Shown here: one piece after another, positions 8,261 through 16,311 of the stretch | Layout: every line of letters begins with the position of its first letter | Position numbering within the stretch: position 1 is the first letter of the stretch | Origin: CAZOIA01 sp964579675 | GTDB taxonomy: Bacteria; Planctomycetota; Phycisphaerae; UBA1845; PWPN01 | Direction of reading: 5' to 3' | Length of the DNA stretch: 26,333 nt | NCBI GenBank assembly: GCA_964579675.1 | Contig: CAZOIA010000066.1 | Span: 1-26,333 of the forward strand | Notes under the pieces: model-generated | What the model was told of the DNA's origin: nothing | Databases searched by the model: none | Seen by the model: the letters and a program-made list of their open reading frames with translations, nothing else | Made by a program: the position numbers and the translations under genes

Positions 8261-8286
8261 GCTCCCCTTCGGGTCGCGGCTAAACG
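8261..8286 (+). repeat. Interspersed repeat family A, copy 1
   Basis: A 26 bp unit with the core CTTCGGGTCGCGGCTAAACG. Identical to copy 2 at 8349-8374 and one base different from each of the copies at 18027 and 18068. It is extended here by GACCCGA upstream, which can pair with TCGGGTC inside the unit. It lies 70 bp after the yidC stop. Confidence 0.85.
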
Positions 8287-8348
8287 CTTTGCCTCGATTC
8301 CTGCTACCTGCGTGCATCGGCGTTCATCGGCGGTTTCAAATCCTTTCA

Positions 8349-8374
8349 GCTCCCCTTCGGGTCGCGGCTAAACG
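8349..8374 (+). repeat. Interspersed repeat family A, copy 2
   Basis: All 26 bases match copy 1 at 8261-8286, 88 bp away and in the same orientation. It ends four bases before the stop codon of the convergent lipoprotein gene, so the two copies occupy the space between two converging genes. Confidence 0.85.
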
Positions 8375-8378
8375 TCAT

Positions 8379-9116
8379 TCACTGATTACCGCCGGCCGCG
8401 ATGAGTTCCAGCTTCGCCTCCATGACATCGTCGCCGTAGAGTTCCATCCGAATCATTCCGAACACCGGGACCTGCGGGCTGACCCAGGTTCGGCGCAGGT
8501 AGCGGATCTCCTCGTCCGTCCAGCGGTCTTCATAGAGGGTTGCATTCCACGGCCGGCCGGCGGCTTCGATGATTGCGTCGATCGGCCGGCGATCGGCGGT
8601 GACGGCGTCTGCCTGCCGGGCCACGGGGTCCAGCGCCCGCGGGTCCTGGCGGACCGCCGGCAGGCCAAGCGGCTTGCCGTGATCGCGTACGGTCACTCGG
8701 GTCATGACGGTTGTGGTGGTCACCCGGGTGATTTCGTATCGAACGGCGCGAGAGTCCATAGCGGCATAAAGGGCCCACTCACCCTCGACGGCATCAGCGA
8801 GCGGCAGAAAAGGCGCGATTGGAGCGGGTTGCGAGTCCGCATCGTGCTCCGGCGGGGGCGACTCGCCGGGGCGGGCGGGCGCCGGGGCTGAGTGAGCAGG
8901 ACGTCTGTCCGGGCCGAAGAGGGCACGCCTGGGAGCTTCTTCGCTATCTTGCGAGGTCGGGGCGTGGACGGTGTCCGGGCCGGGATACGTCCCTACTTCC
9001 GGCGTCGGACCGCTGAACGCATCGGGGGGCGGCTCGCCCTTCTCGCATCCGGTGACGGCCGGGGCCAATCCCAGGACGGCGACGAGAGGCAGAACACGTA
9101 CCCGGCGGGTGGCCAT
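8379..9116 (-). CDS. Lipoprotein of unknown function
   Basis: The 245-residue protein starts with an Arg-rich n-region and a hydrophobic stretch ending in V-T-G-C, a lipobox with Cys24 as the lipidated residue. A long Pro/Ala-rich, low-complexity linker follows (about 25-115). The C-terminal domain (about 120-245) has an alternating beta-rich look with the recurring phrases V-E-G-E-W-A-L-Y, R-V-T-V and Y-E-D-R-W-T-D-E-E, and ends in M-R-M-E-L-Y-like strands. I do not recognise a named domain. The ATG at 9116 is chosen because it places the signal peptide at the N terminus; an upstream frame to 9215 adds 33 residues without a signal. No clear Shine-Dalgarno is seen. Cell-envelope location is well supported; function is unknown. 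Confidence 0.7.
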   Translation of the reverse strand: MATRRVRVLPLVAVLGLAPAVTGCEKGEPPPDAFSGPTPEVGTYPGPDTVHAPTSQDSEEAPRRALFGPDRRPAHSAPAPARPGESPPPEHDADSQPAPIAPFLPLADAVEGEWALYAAMDSRAVRYEITRVTTTTVMTRVTVRDHGKPLGLPAVRQDPRALDPVARQADAVTADRRPIDAIIEAAGRPWNATLYEDRWTDEEIRYLRRTWVSPQVPVFGMIRMELYGDDVMEAKLELIAAGGNQ

Positions 9117-9264
9117 GGATCGGCTTTGTACCGCCGTGCCGGGGGCCACGCAAGCCTGTCTCCACGTGTTTCCGTTTCGGAGGGTGAATAAGGCAGAGGT
9201 TAAACGGCGGTGCATGACAGTCTCGGCGGGGACCTTCGGGCGGAGAAGGGGACGGCACCTCGCC

Positions 9265-9292
9265 TTTCCGAACCCCGACCGTCAGGGAGGGG
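9265..9292 (-). repeat. Interspersed repeat family B, inverted copy
   Basis: A 28 bp element that, on the minus strand, matches 23 of 28 bases of the copy at 9348-9375, including a perfect 10 bp inverted pair TTTCCGAACC / GGTTCGGAAA. The inverted pair could fold into a long hairpin in RNA. Confidence 0.7.
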
Positions 9293-9314
9293 AATACTTG
9301 CGGATGCGCCAGGG

Positions 9315-9340
9315 CCGCCTCCCTATGGGCGCGCTACGGA
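9315..9340 (+). repeat. Interspersed repeat family B, direct copy 1
   Basis: A 26 bp element beginning CCGCCTCCCTATGGGCGCG, 20 of 26 identical to the next copy 33 bp downstream, in tandem arrangement. Confidence 0.6.
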
Positions 9341-9347
9341 GAAGGGT

Positions 9348-9375
9348 CCGCTTCCTCACGGGCGCGGTTCGGAAA
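9348..9375 (+). repeat. Interspersed repeat family B, direct copy 2
   Basis: Begins CCGCTTCCTCACGGGCGCGG and ends GGTTCGGAAA. With one gap it shares the GCT-CC-CGGG-CGCGG core with repeat family A at 8.3 and 18.0 kb, so A and B look like branches of one superfamily. Confidence 0.7.
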
Positions 9376-9452
9376 CACCTGGGGGGCGGCGCCTTCCAAC
9401 AAGCCGCCCAGAGTGTCATGGCCCCGTTAAACGGTGGGCGCGACGGTCAAGC

Positions 9453-9481
9453 TGGACACTGGTTATCGCGGGAGAGATAAT
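9453..9481 (+). promoter_or_regulatory. argG promoter candidate
   Basis: TGGACA (9453-9458, 5 of 6), exactly 17 bp, GATAAT (9476-9481, 5 of 6). The best promoter match in the window; it predicts a leader of about 77 nt before the chosen argG start. Confidence 0.5.
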
Positions 9482-9564
9482 GCCGACGGGGATTGAATCG
9501 GCTCAATCCGGGGCCTCAGCCTGGCTTTTCGACCTCAAGGCACGACAAGAAGAGGTACATGGAT

Positions 9565-10797
<1,233 letters not shown>

Positions 10798-10900
10798 ACG
10801 CGGAGCGATGAATGATGAATGGCAGAGAAGCGAAGTCTCCGCCAGCCAGAGGATAGAAACGTCAATCACTCATTGTCCCGGGGCCCCGGCGAACGCCACG

Positions 10901-10932
10901 GCTCTGCTTCGCACTGGCGTGCTTCGCAGAGC
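10901..10932. repeat. 32 nt symmetric hairpin between convergent genes
   Basis: GCTCTGC (10901-10907) pairs with GCAGAGC (10926-10932); inside are TTC on both sides and a second stem GCAC/GTGC around TGGC. It lies between the ends of argG and the TIM-barrel lipoprotein gene. No T tract follows, so an intrinsic terminator is unproven. Confidence 0.65.
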
Positions 10933-10995
10933 ACGTGCCACCCGGACGTTCCTTTTCCCGTCGTTTGCCTGATGGGGGCGCAACAGACACGCCGG

Positions 10996-11850
10996 TCACT
11001 TGCCGAGCGACTCGACGGTTTCGTTGTGGAACTTGATGCACCCGGCGACCTCGGCCAGGTTATCCTGCGGGTTCTCCTCGTACTCGATGGAGGCCAGGCC
11101 GGCAAAGCCCTGGCGGCGCATCTCGGCGAGGACGGCCTTCATGTCGGTAACGCCGGTGCCCCACACGACGTCGTGACCGTCCAGGGCGGCCTTGTTCATC
11201 GCTTTGAGGTGCATGCAGATCAGCCGGCCCTCGTACTTCTTCAGTGATTCGACCGCATCGAGCCCCGAGCGGGTCCAGTGTCCCGTGTCGGCACAGGTGC
11301 CCATCCGTTTGCTCCGCCCTTCGAGCGCTTTGACCACCTCGTCGGGGTTCCAGTAGAGGTAGTCGGGATTCTTGGGGTCCCGCGCGTGATCGTGGATCGC
11401 GACGTTGATCCGGTACTCGTTCGCGAGCTTGTCCACCCGTTCGAGGCAATCGGGAGGCGGCTCACAGACGATCACCCGGACGCCCATGTCCCGGGCGAAC
11501 TCGAAGACCTTGCGGGACTCGGCCTCGTCCTCGCCCAGGGTATGGAAGTAGTAGGCGACCAGGTTGACGCCGGTTTCGGCGAGTTTCTGCTTTACGCTCT
11601 CGCGGGCTTCGGCGGAACTGCCCGGGTCGAACTGGATATCGCCGAAGTCCGATCCGACCTTCTGGCCCGAGTACGCTTCAATGTGCTCGAGCCCGAGTTC
11701 GTTGACCTTGTCAATCGATTCGAGAAGCGTGTAGGTCCTGAAGGTGTACGTCTGCATACCCAGCTTCCAGCGGGGCTTGGCGCAGCCCGAGGCGGCCAGC
11801 ATCCCAGCGGCAGCAAAGCCGACCGCGATCATCATTCGTATCCTGGACAT
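10996..11850 (-). CDS. Lipoprotein with sugar isomerase/epimerase TIM barrel (xylose-isomerase-like)
   Basis: The 284-residue protein begins with a signal peptide ending in A-S-G-C, with Cys23 as the lipid-attachment residue. It continues as an AP-endonuclease-2/xylose-isomerase-like TIM barrel (PF01261 type). Metal-ligand motifs of this fold are visible: I-E-A-Y early, N-V-A-I-H-D-H, C-A-D-T-G-H-W, and S-I-E-Y-E-E near the end. The ATG at 11850 has GGAGG eight bases upstream; the longer frame to 11916 runs into the preceding gene. It starts 20 bp after the three-domain fusion gene and its barrel is a close paralogue of that gene's third domain, so the pair probably arose by tandem duplication. 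It would act in the periplasm, at a membrane surface. The substrate is unknown; isomerase, epimerase or keto-sugar lyase activity are all possible. Confidence 0.82.
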   Translation of the reverse strand: MSRIRMMIAVGFAAAGMLAASGCAKPRWKLGMQTYTFRTYTLLESIDKVNELGLEHIEAYSGQKVGSDFGDIQFDPGSSAEARESVKQKLAETGVNLVAYYFHTLGEDEAESRKVFEFARDMGVRVIVCEPPPDCLERVDKLANEYRINVAIHDHARDPKNPDYLYWNPDEVVKALEGRSKRMGTCADTGHWTRSGLDAVESLKKYEGRLICMHLKAMNKAALDGHDVVWGTGVTDMKAVLAEMRRQGFAGLASIEYEENPQDNLAEVAGCIKFHNETVESLGK

Positions 11851-11870
11851 GTCATGTTCCTCCGATAGTT

Positions 11871-14040
11871 TCAGTAACCTAATTCCTTCGCGATCTGGTT
11901 GAAGTACTTCACGCACTCGGCGATATCGGGCATGCTGTTTTCCCAGTTGTGCTCGTACTCGACGGAGAAGGCCCCTTTGAACCCCTGGCGATGCAACTCG
12001 GTGAGCATACCCTTGACGTTACCCGCCCCGGTGCCCCAAGGCACGTCGTGGGCGTTGGGGCCCTTCTTGTTCAGGTCCTTGAAGTGAAGGGAGATGATCC
12101 TGCCCTCGAGTTTCTTGAGACACTCGATCGGATCGAGCCCCGAGCGCATCCAGTGGCCGGTGTCCGCACAGGCCCCGATCCGCCGGTTGCGCCCCTTGAC
12201 GAGCTTGAGCGCCTCATCCGGGTTCCAGTATATGTACCCCGCGTCGTTCGGCCGCTTCGGGTGGTTGTGGAGCGCGACGTTGATCCCGTACTCCTGCGTA
12301 AGCTTATCGAGCAGATCGTAGGCATCGTGGGCGGGCTCGGAGGTGATCGTCTCGATGCCCATCAGGCGGGCGAATTCGAAGACCTTGCGGGTCGCCGCCT
12401 CGTCGGCGGTCAGGCCGACCACGCCGTAGCATTGCAGGGTGATGCCGGTATCCGCGAGCTTGCGTTTGACCTTGTCGAGCGCTTCGACCGGCGCGTCGTG
12501 GCTGAAAGTCACATCCGGTTCGTCGGGGCTCAGCTTCTGACCGGGATAGGCCTCGATGTACTTGAGACCCAGCGTCTTAGCCTTGTCGATCGCCTCGAAC
12601 AACGTGAACATTCTGAACGTGTACGTTTGCGTGCCCAACCTCCACGGTGTGGGGTCGCCATCAGTCATCTTCAACTCCTTTATTCTGATGTTTCGATACT
12701 CGATATAGCCGTCCTCGCTGTGGTTGTCCTGCACGCCAATGTAGCCGATCAACGGTTTCGCGTACAGCTTGGGCACGTTGCGTGCGTCCACGTCAACGAC
12801 GGGAATGTTGTCGGCAAACACTGTATAGCGCGGTCCCCGGCAGTGGATCTCGAACTGGTGCCAGACCTCGGCCGATTCGTCCGGCCGGGGATCGACGGCG
12901 ACGCTGCCGTAGAGCGAGCCGGTGCAGTGGGCGACGTCACGTGGGGCGTTGGTGATCTGGATCTCACTGCCGGTGTTCCAGGGGTAGGTTCCCTCGGGGT
13001 TGTCAGGGTCTTTGTCCCTGGCCCGGACAAACACGCCCGAGTTGCCTTGATTGCTGACTCGCCACCCGACGCGGAGGATGAAGTCGGCAAACAACCTGTT
13101 GGTGCGCATCCACTCGCCCTTGAACGGCAAGTCGCTTCGGAGGATGCCATTCTTGACGGCAAAGCCCGTCGGGTCGCCCAAGACCGTCCAGCCATCAAGG
13201 TTCTTCCCGTTGAACAGTGGCCGGAACCCCTCCTCGGATGGGTCGGGCAACCGCCCCGCAGCCCAGCGGATCGATTGGGCGACAAACCGGCGGTAGTTGG
13301 GATTCTGGTAGGCGTGATGATCGTGCCCGAGCTGGATGTAAACGACCGGGCTGTTGCCATAGGTGTGCGTCCAGCCGATGACCGGCCCGCTGTCGGGGTG
13401 ATCGGTGGTCAACAGCGGTTTGACGCCCGCAAGCACCTCGAAATCGTTGTACGTCTCATCGTGCACGTCGAAGTCCTTCATGAACCGGGTAATGGGATGG
13501 CTCGGGTCGGCGATTTTCACCCGGAAGTCCACGCCGTGCTTGCAAGTCGAGGTGGGGTGGTCGTCGCGGGGCTTGATGTTGTACCTTCCGCCGATGATTC
13601 GCAGGGCCTCAGGCCAGGCCTGGTAGCTGGCCAGGCAGTGATGGAGGGCGACCAGCGGCTTGCCCCTGGCGAGCAGTGCGACGAGGTCTTTCCTGGCCTG
13701 TTCGCTGACGTCCTGGTACATGTCGTACCAGACCATGACGTCGTAGGAGTCGGCCTTGTCCGGTGCGAACCATTTCTGTGCTTCGGGCTGCTTGGCCTCC
13801 TGCCAGGTGATGTCCGGGTGACCGGAGAAGATGTCGAAGAACGCCTCGCGCNNNNNNNNNNTGTTGTGTGATGTTATCGGTTCCCAAGACGTCATCGTGC
13901 CCGCCGGTGACGATCAGGACACGTACTCTCTCCGCCCGCGGGGGCGGGGTCGGCACGTCCTCGGCAGCCGCGGCGAAGGCGACGGAGACGACACGGAAGA
14001 CGACGACACCGATTGCCAGGCTAATCATCGATCGGAACAT
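11871..14040 (-). CDS. Secreted three-domain fusion: ThuA - DUF1080 (3-keto-disaccharide hydrolase) - TIM barrel, interrupted by an N gap
   Basis: Starting at ATG 14040 (AGAGG nine bases upstream), the protein has a signal peptide (M-F-R-S-M-I-S-L-A-I...A-F-A-A-A-A), then a ThuA-like domain from V-L-I-V-T-G-G-H-D to about 13240, with H-H-C-L-A-S-Y and L-G-H-D-H-H-A-Y. DUF1080/PF06439 follows (about 13230-12670; L-F-N-G-K-N-L-D-G-W, N-S-G-V-F-V-R, ending Y-I-E-Y-R-N-I-R-I-K-E-L). Last comes a xylose-isomerase-like barrel (about 12650-11871; N-V-A-L-H-N-H, C-A-D-T-G-H-W). PF06439 proteins are linked to 3-keto-glycoside hydrolysis. Ten Ns at 13852-13861 break the ThuA start, and the flanking frames differ by one base, so the true gap should be a multiple of three. 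With the gap filled the product is about 720 residues. The barrel may also be made separately from ATG 12668. ThuA and DUF1080 are often neighbours, but this triple fusion seems uncommon. Confidence 0.82.
12666..12681 (-). promoter_or_regulatory. Internal Shine-Dalgarno and ATG at the start of the TIM-barrel domain
   Basis: AAAGGAG (12675-12681) sits six bases before an in-frame ATG (12668-12666), exactly at the DUF1080/TIM-barrel junction. Translation from here would give a 265-residue cytoplasmic barrel. The AAG-GAG also encodes the conserved Lys-Glu at the DUF1080 end, so the match could be coincidence. Confidence 0.4.
13852..13861. other. Assembly gap of 10 Ns
   Basis: Ten Ns inside the ThuA domain. 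The coding frames on the two sides differ by one base, so the true length is not 10. The round number suggests a scaffolding placeholder. Confidence 0.95.
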
Positions 14041-14102
14041 GGTAAGGATCCTCTCCAGGGTTCTGGTTGGGAGACGCTTCCGACGGCACCGAAACAGGCA
14101 CC

Positions 14103-14131
14103 ATCTTGTCCGCTCCGGGCCGTCATATCAA
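14103..14131 (-). promoter_or_regulatory. Weak promoter candidate for the ThuA fusion gene
   Basis: TTGATA (14126-14131, 5 of 6), 17 bp, CAAGAT (14103-14108, 3 of 6) on the minus strand, giving a leader of about 56 nt. Confidence 0.3.
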
Positions 14132-14219
14132 GTCGGCGCGGCGGCGCTTGCAGGAACACCGCCGGGTTGGGTACATTGGCGACGGCAGGCCGTGCACCGG
14201 CCGGAGGCCAGAAAGGCCG

Positions 14220-14237
14220 GGAGGTGCCGGCACCTCC
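14220..14237. repeat. 18 bp perfect palindrome
   Basis: GGAGGTGCC followed directly by its reverse complement GGCACCTCC. With no spacer it would serve better as a protein-binding site than as an RNA hairpin. It lies just before the possible oxidoreductase remnant. Confidence 0.6.
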
Positions 14238-14259
14238 GCCCCGGCGTGGGCCGAGCGAG

Positions 14260-14406
14260 GTGATCCGAATCGGCCTGATCGGATGCGGTATCCGGAATAC
14301 CTGGCTCATCCAGAACTGGTTGCCGGACGGGGCCAGGGAACACAACGCCCGCGTTTTCCCCCAGTCGGGCAGGCTCGGCAGACTTGCTCGCGTCGAGGAG
14401 AGCTGA
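14260..14406 (+). pseudogene. Possible remnant of a Gfo/Idh/MocA-type oxidoreductase N terminus
   Basis: A GTG-started 48-residue frame begins V-I-R-I-G-L-I-G-C-G-I-R, which looks like the first beta strand and glycine loop of a Gfo/Idh/MocA NAD(P)-binding domain. It then runs through L-I-Q-N-W-L-P and H-N-A-R-V before losing resemblance and stopping at 14404-14406. Complete family members are about 350 residues or more, so this would be a truncated relic. Such oxidoreductases commonly accompany ThuA, DUF1080 and TIM-barrel genes, which makes the location plausible. A chance short frame cannot be excluded. Confidence 0.35.
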
Positions 14407-14462
14407 ACTCTCTATATCCCTTGTTGGGACTACTACAGGCACAAGGTGAAGTGAGAGCACCG

Positions 14463-15668
14463 ATGCGGATGGTCCATTTCGATTGTTTTAGCGGGGCGAG
14501 CGGCGACATGATCCTGGGTGCGTGCGTCGATGCCGGCGTGAGCCTCGATGCCTTGCGGCAAGACCTGGCGGAGTTGGGCCTCGGGGGATACTCCATCGAC
14601 GCGCGGCGCATTGACAAGCAGGGCTTTGCCGCCACGCAGTTCGAGGTCAGAATCGATCCGAGCACGGACAAGCCGCACCGGCATCTGAGAGACATACGGG
14701 AGATCACGGACAGGAGCCGGCTGCCGGAGCACGTACGGGCCCGGGCCTTGGCGATCTTCACGCGCCTGGCGGAGGCGGAGGCCGCCGCCCACGGTACCAC
14801 GGTCGAGAAGGTGCACTTCCACGAGGTCGGGGCGGTGGACTCGATCGTGGATATCGTTGGTGCGTGCATCGCGCTGGATCGACTGGGTGTTGAGCAGGTC
14901 CATTGTTCTGCGATCCCGACCGGGAGCGGGACGGTTCGGTGCGAGCATGGCGTGATCCCGGTTCCCGCACCGGCCACGACGATATTGCTGAAGGGCGTGC
15001 CGCTGGCCGCCTGCGAGGAGCCGGGCGAGTTGACCACGCCGACGGGGGCGGCGATTCTGACGACGCTGGCTGACGAGTTCGGTCCCATCCCGCCGATGGT
15101 GATCGATCGGATCGGCGTGGGGGCCGGCTGGCGCGACGGGAAGAACCGGCCGAATATCATCCGCATCTTGATCGGCGAGGCGACCGGGGCGAGCGGAGGC
15201 GATGCCGAATTCGACGAGATTGTCGTCCTGGAAGCGAACCTCGACGATACCTCGGGCGAGGTGATCGGCCACGTTTACGATCGGCTGTTCGAGGCGGGAG
15301 CGCTGGACGTGTATGCGACGCCGATCTACATGAAGAAGAACCGACCGGCGGCGCGGCTGACCGTTCTGGCCCGGCCCGGGCTCCGCGAGAGGATGGAAGA
15401 CATCCTGTTTGCGGAAACGCCGACGTTCGGGGTCCGCGGTTACGTGGCCCGGCGGCGGAAGTTGGCCCGGGCCTTGGAGACGGTGCGGACGGAAGTGGGT
15501 CCCATTCGCATCAAGGTGGGCCGCCGGCGTGGAGAGGTGGTGACGGCTTCGCCCGAGTTCGAGGATTGCCGGGAGGCGGCCAAGCGAACCGGCAAGCCGC
15601 TCCGCGAGGTGATGGATCTGGCCGGCCGGGCGTGGCGGGAGTCGCGCCGGGGTGGCGAGTCGCCCTGA
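14463..15668 (+). CDS. larC: Nickel pincer cofactor biosynthesis protein LarC
   Basis: LarC inserts nickel into the thiocarboxylated pyridinium mononucleotide to finish the nickel-pincer cofactor used by lactate racemase and related LarA enzymes. The 401-residue product begins with the signature H-F-D-C-F-S-G-A-S-G-D-M-I-L-G-A, has His72/His74 in P-H-R-H-L-R-D-I, H-F-H-E-V-G-A-V-D-S-I-V-D-I-V-G at 118-133, T-P-T-G-A-A-I-L near 192-199, and E-A-N-L-D-D-T-S-G-E-V-I-G-H at 257-270. In some lactobacilli larC is split by a programmed frameshift; here it is one unbroken frame. larA, larB and larE are not in the window. ATG 14463 or ATG 14469 may be the start; neither has a strong Shine-Dalgarno. 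A longer frame from 14067 adds non-homologous residues. The next gene follows after 30 bp. Confidence 0.93.
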   Translation: MRMVHFDCFSGASGDMILGACVDAGVSLDALRQDLAELGLGGYSIDARRIDKQGFAATQFEVRIDPSTDKPHRHLRDIREITDRSRLPEHVRARALAIFTRLAEAEAAAHGTTVEKVHFHEVGAVDSIVDIVGACIALDRLGVEQVHCSAIPTGSGTVRCEHGVIPVPAPATTILLKGVPLAACEEPGELTTPTGAAILTTLADEFGPIPPMVIDRIGVGAGWRDGKNRPNIIRILIGEATGASGGDAEFDEIVVLEANLDDTSGEVIGHVYDRLFEAGALDVYATPIYMKKNRPAARLTVLARPGLRERMEDILFAETPTFGVRGYVARRRKLARALETVRTEVGPIRIKVGRRRGEVVTASPEFEDCREAAKRTGKPLREVMDLAGRAWRESRRGGESP

Positions 15669-15698
15669 TTGGGTTGACCGCCCGAGGAGGTTTCGCTG

Positions 15699-16268
15699 GT
15701 GTTGCCGACCATGGTTTCCTGGCTGGACAAGGTTTTCTCCGACGGCAAGCTTGTCCCGCTGGCCCTGGCGATTATCGCGGTCGTGTTGCTCATGTCTTCG
15801 GTGAGACGGCGACTGCGGCAGCACGAACGGGAGGTGGACCGGAGCTCGCCCCAGCGGGAGCCACCACGGGTCACCCCCAAGGTCCATCTTAGGCGAGACC
15901 TGGAGAGCCTGATCGGCGAGCTGCAGGAGCTGTCCCGCAAGATCAGTGCCCAGATCGATACCCGATTCGCCAAGCTCGAAGCCTCTATCCGCGACGCCGA
16001 CCGCCGGATCGCCGTGCTCAACCGTCTGACCCGGCAGCGCGCGGAGGAACGTGGCGAAGCCGACGCCGAACCCGAGGACCACGATGCCCGGCATACCGTG
16101 GTTTACGAACTCGCGGACGCCGGTTTCTCGGCGGTTGAAATCGCCCGCGACGTCGGCAAGACCCCGGGCGAAGTCGAACTCATCCTCAATCTGCGCAGGC
16201 AGACTGATGCTCAATCGACTGCTGGCGATTCCCCGTCGGCTCCAAGCCAGGAGATGCACGGTGAATGA
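15699..16268 (+). CDS. Small membrane-anchored coiled-coil protein with C-terminal HTH-like segment
   Basis: The 189-residue protein starts at GTG 15699, chosen because GAGGAGG at 15684-15690 is eight bases upstream; ATG 15711 is the alternative. One membrane helix (about 17-34) is followed by a basic stop-transfer stretch, a charged heptad-like region (about 62-118) likely to be coiled coil, and a C-terminal segment (133-167) with V-Y-E-L-A-D-A-G-F-S-A-V-E-I-A-R-D-V-G-K-T-P-G-E-V-E. That resembles the helix-turn-helix-like tail seen in DUF2802/DUF6115-type membrane proteins. The bulk should face the cytoplasm. It follows larC by 30 bp, so it is probably cotranscribed, but no functional link to nickel cofactor synthesis is evident. 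Function unknown. Confidence 0.75.
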   Translation: MLPTMVSWLDKVFSDGKLVPLALAIIAVVLLMSSVRRRLRQHEREVDRSSPQREPPRVTPKVHLRRDLESLIGELQELSRKISAQIDTRFAKLEASIRDADRRIAVLNRLTRQRAEERGEADAEPEDHDARHTVVYELADAGFSAVEIARDVGKTPGEVELILNLRRQTDAQSTAGDSPSAPSQEMHGE

Positions 16269-16311
16269 GCGCGGATGGGATTGAAACCGCAGCGGCCGGC
16301 GGCCGAGTCGG

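Larger units (their letters stand above)
9117..9564. other. Repeat-bearing divergent region between the lipoprotein gene and argG
   Basis: This 448 bp stretch contains three copies of repeat family B (9265-9292 inverted, 9315-9340 and 9348-9375 direct) and the argG promoter candidate at 9453-9481. Open frames across it give Arg/Gly-rich translations that overlap the repeats and are not credible genes. Confidence 0.65.
14041..14462. other. Divergent region between the ThuA fusion gene and larC
   Basis: This 422 bp stretch holds a weak leftward promoter candidate (14103-14131), a set of overlapping GC-rich inverted repeats (GGCCG/CGGCC at 14188-14202, CCGGCC/GGCCGG at 14197-14220), an 18 bp perfect palindrome (14220-14237) and the possible oxidoreductase remnant at 14260-14406. 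No convincing promoter for larC was found. Confidence 0.6.

Noticed and set aside
11949..13871. 640-residue open frame on the plus strand antisense to the ThuA fusion
   Set aside because: It is a shadow of the real gene: Val/Gly/Asp-rich with no recognisable motif, and it runs into the N gap.
14433..16259. 608-residue open frame on the minus strand antisense to larC and the following gene
   Set aside because: It crosses two well-supported genes and has low-complexity composition.
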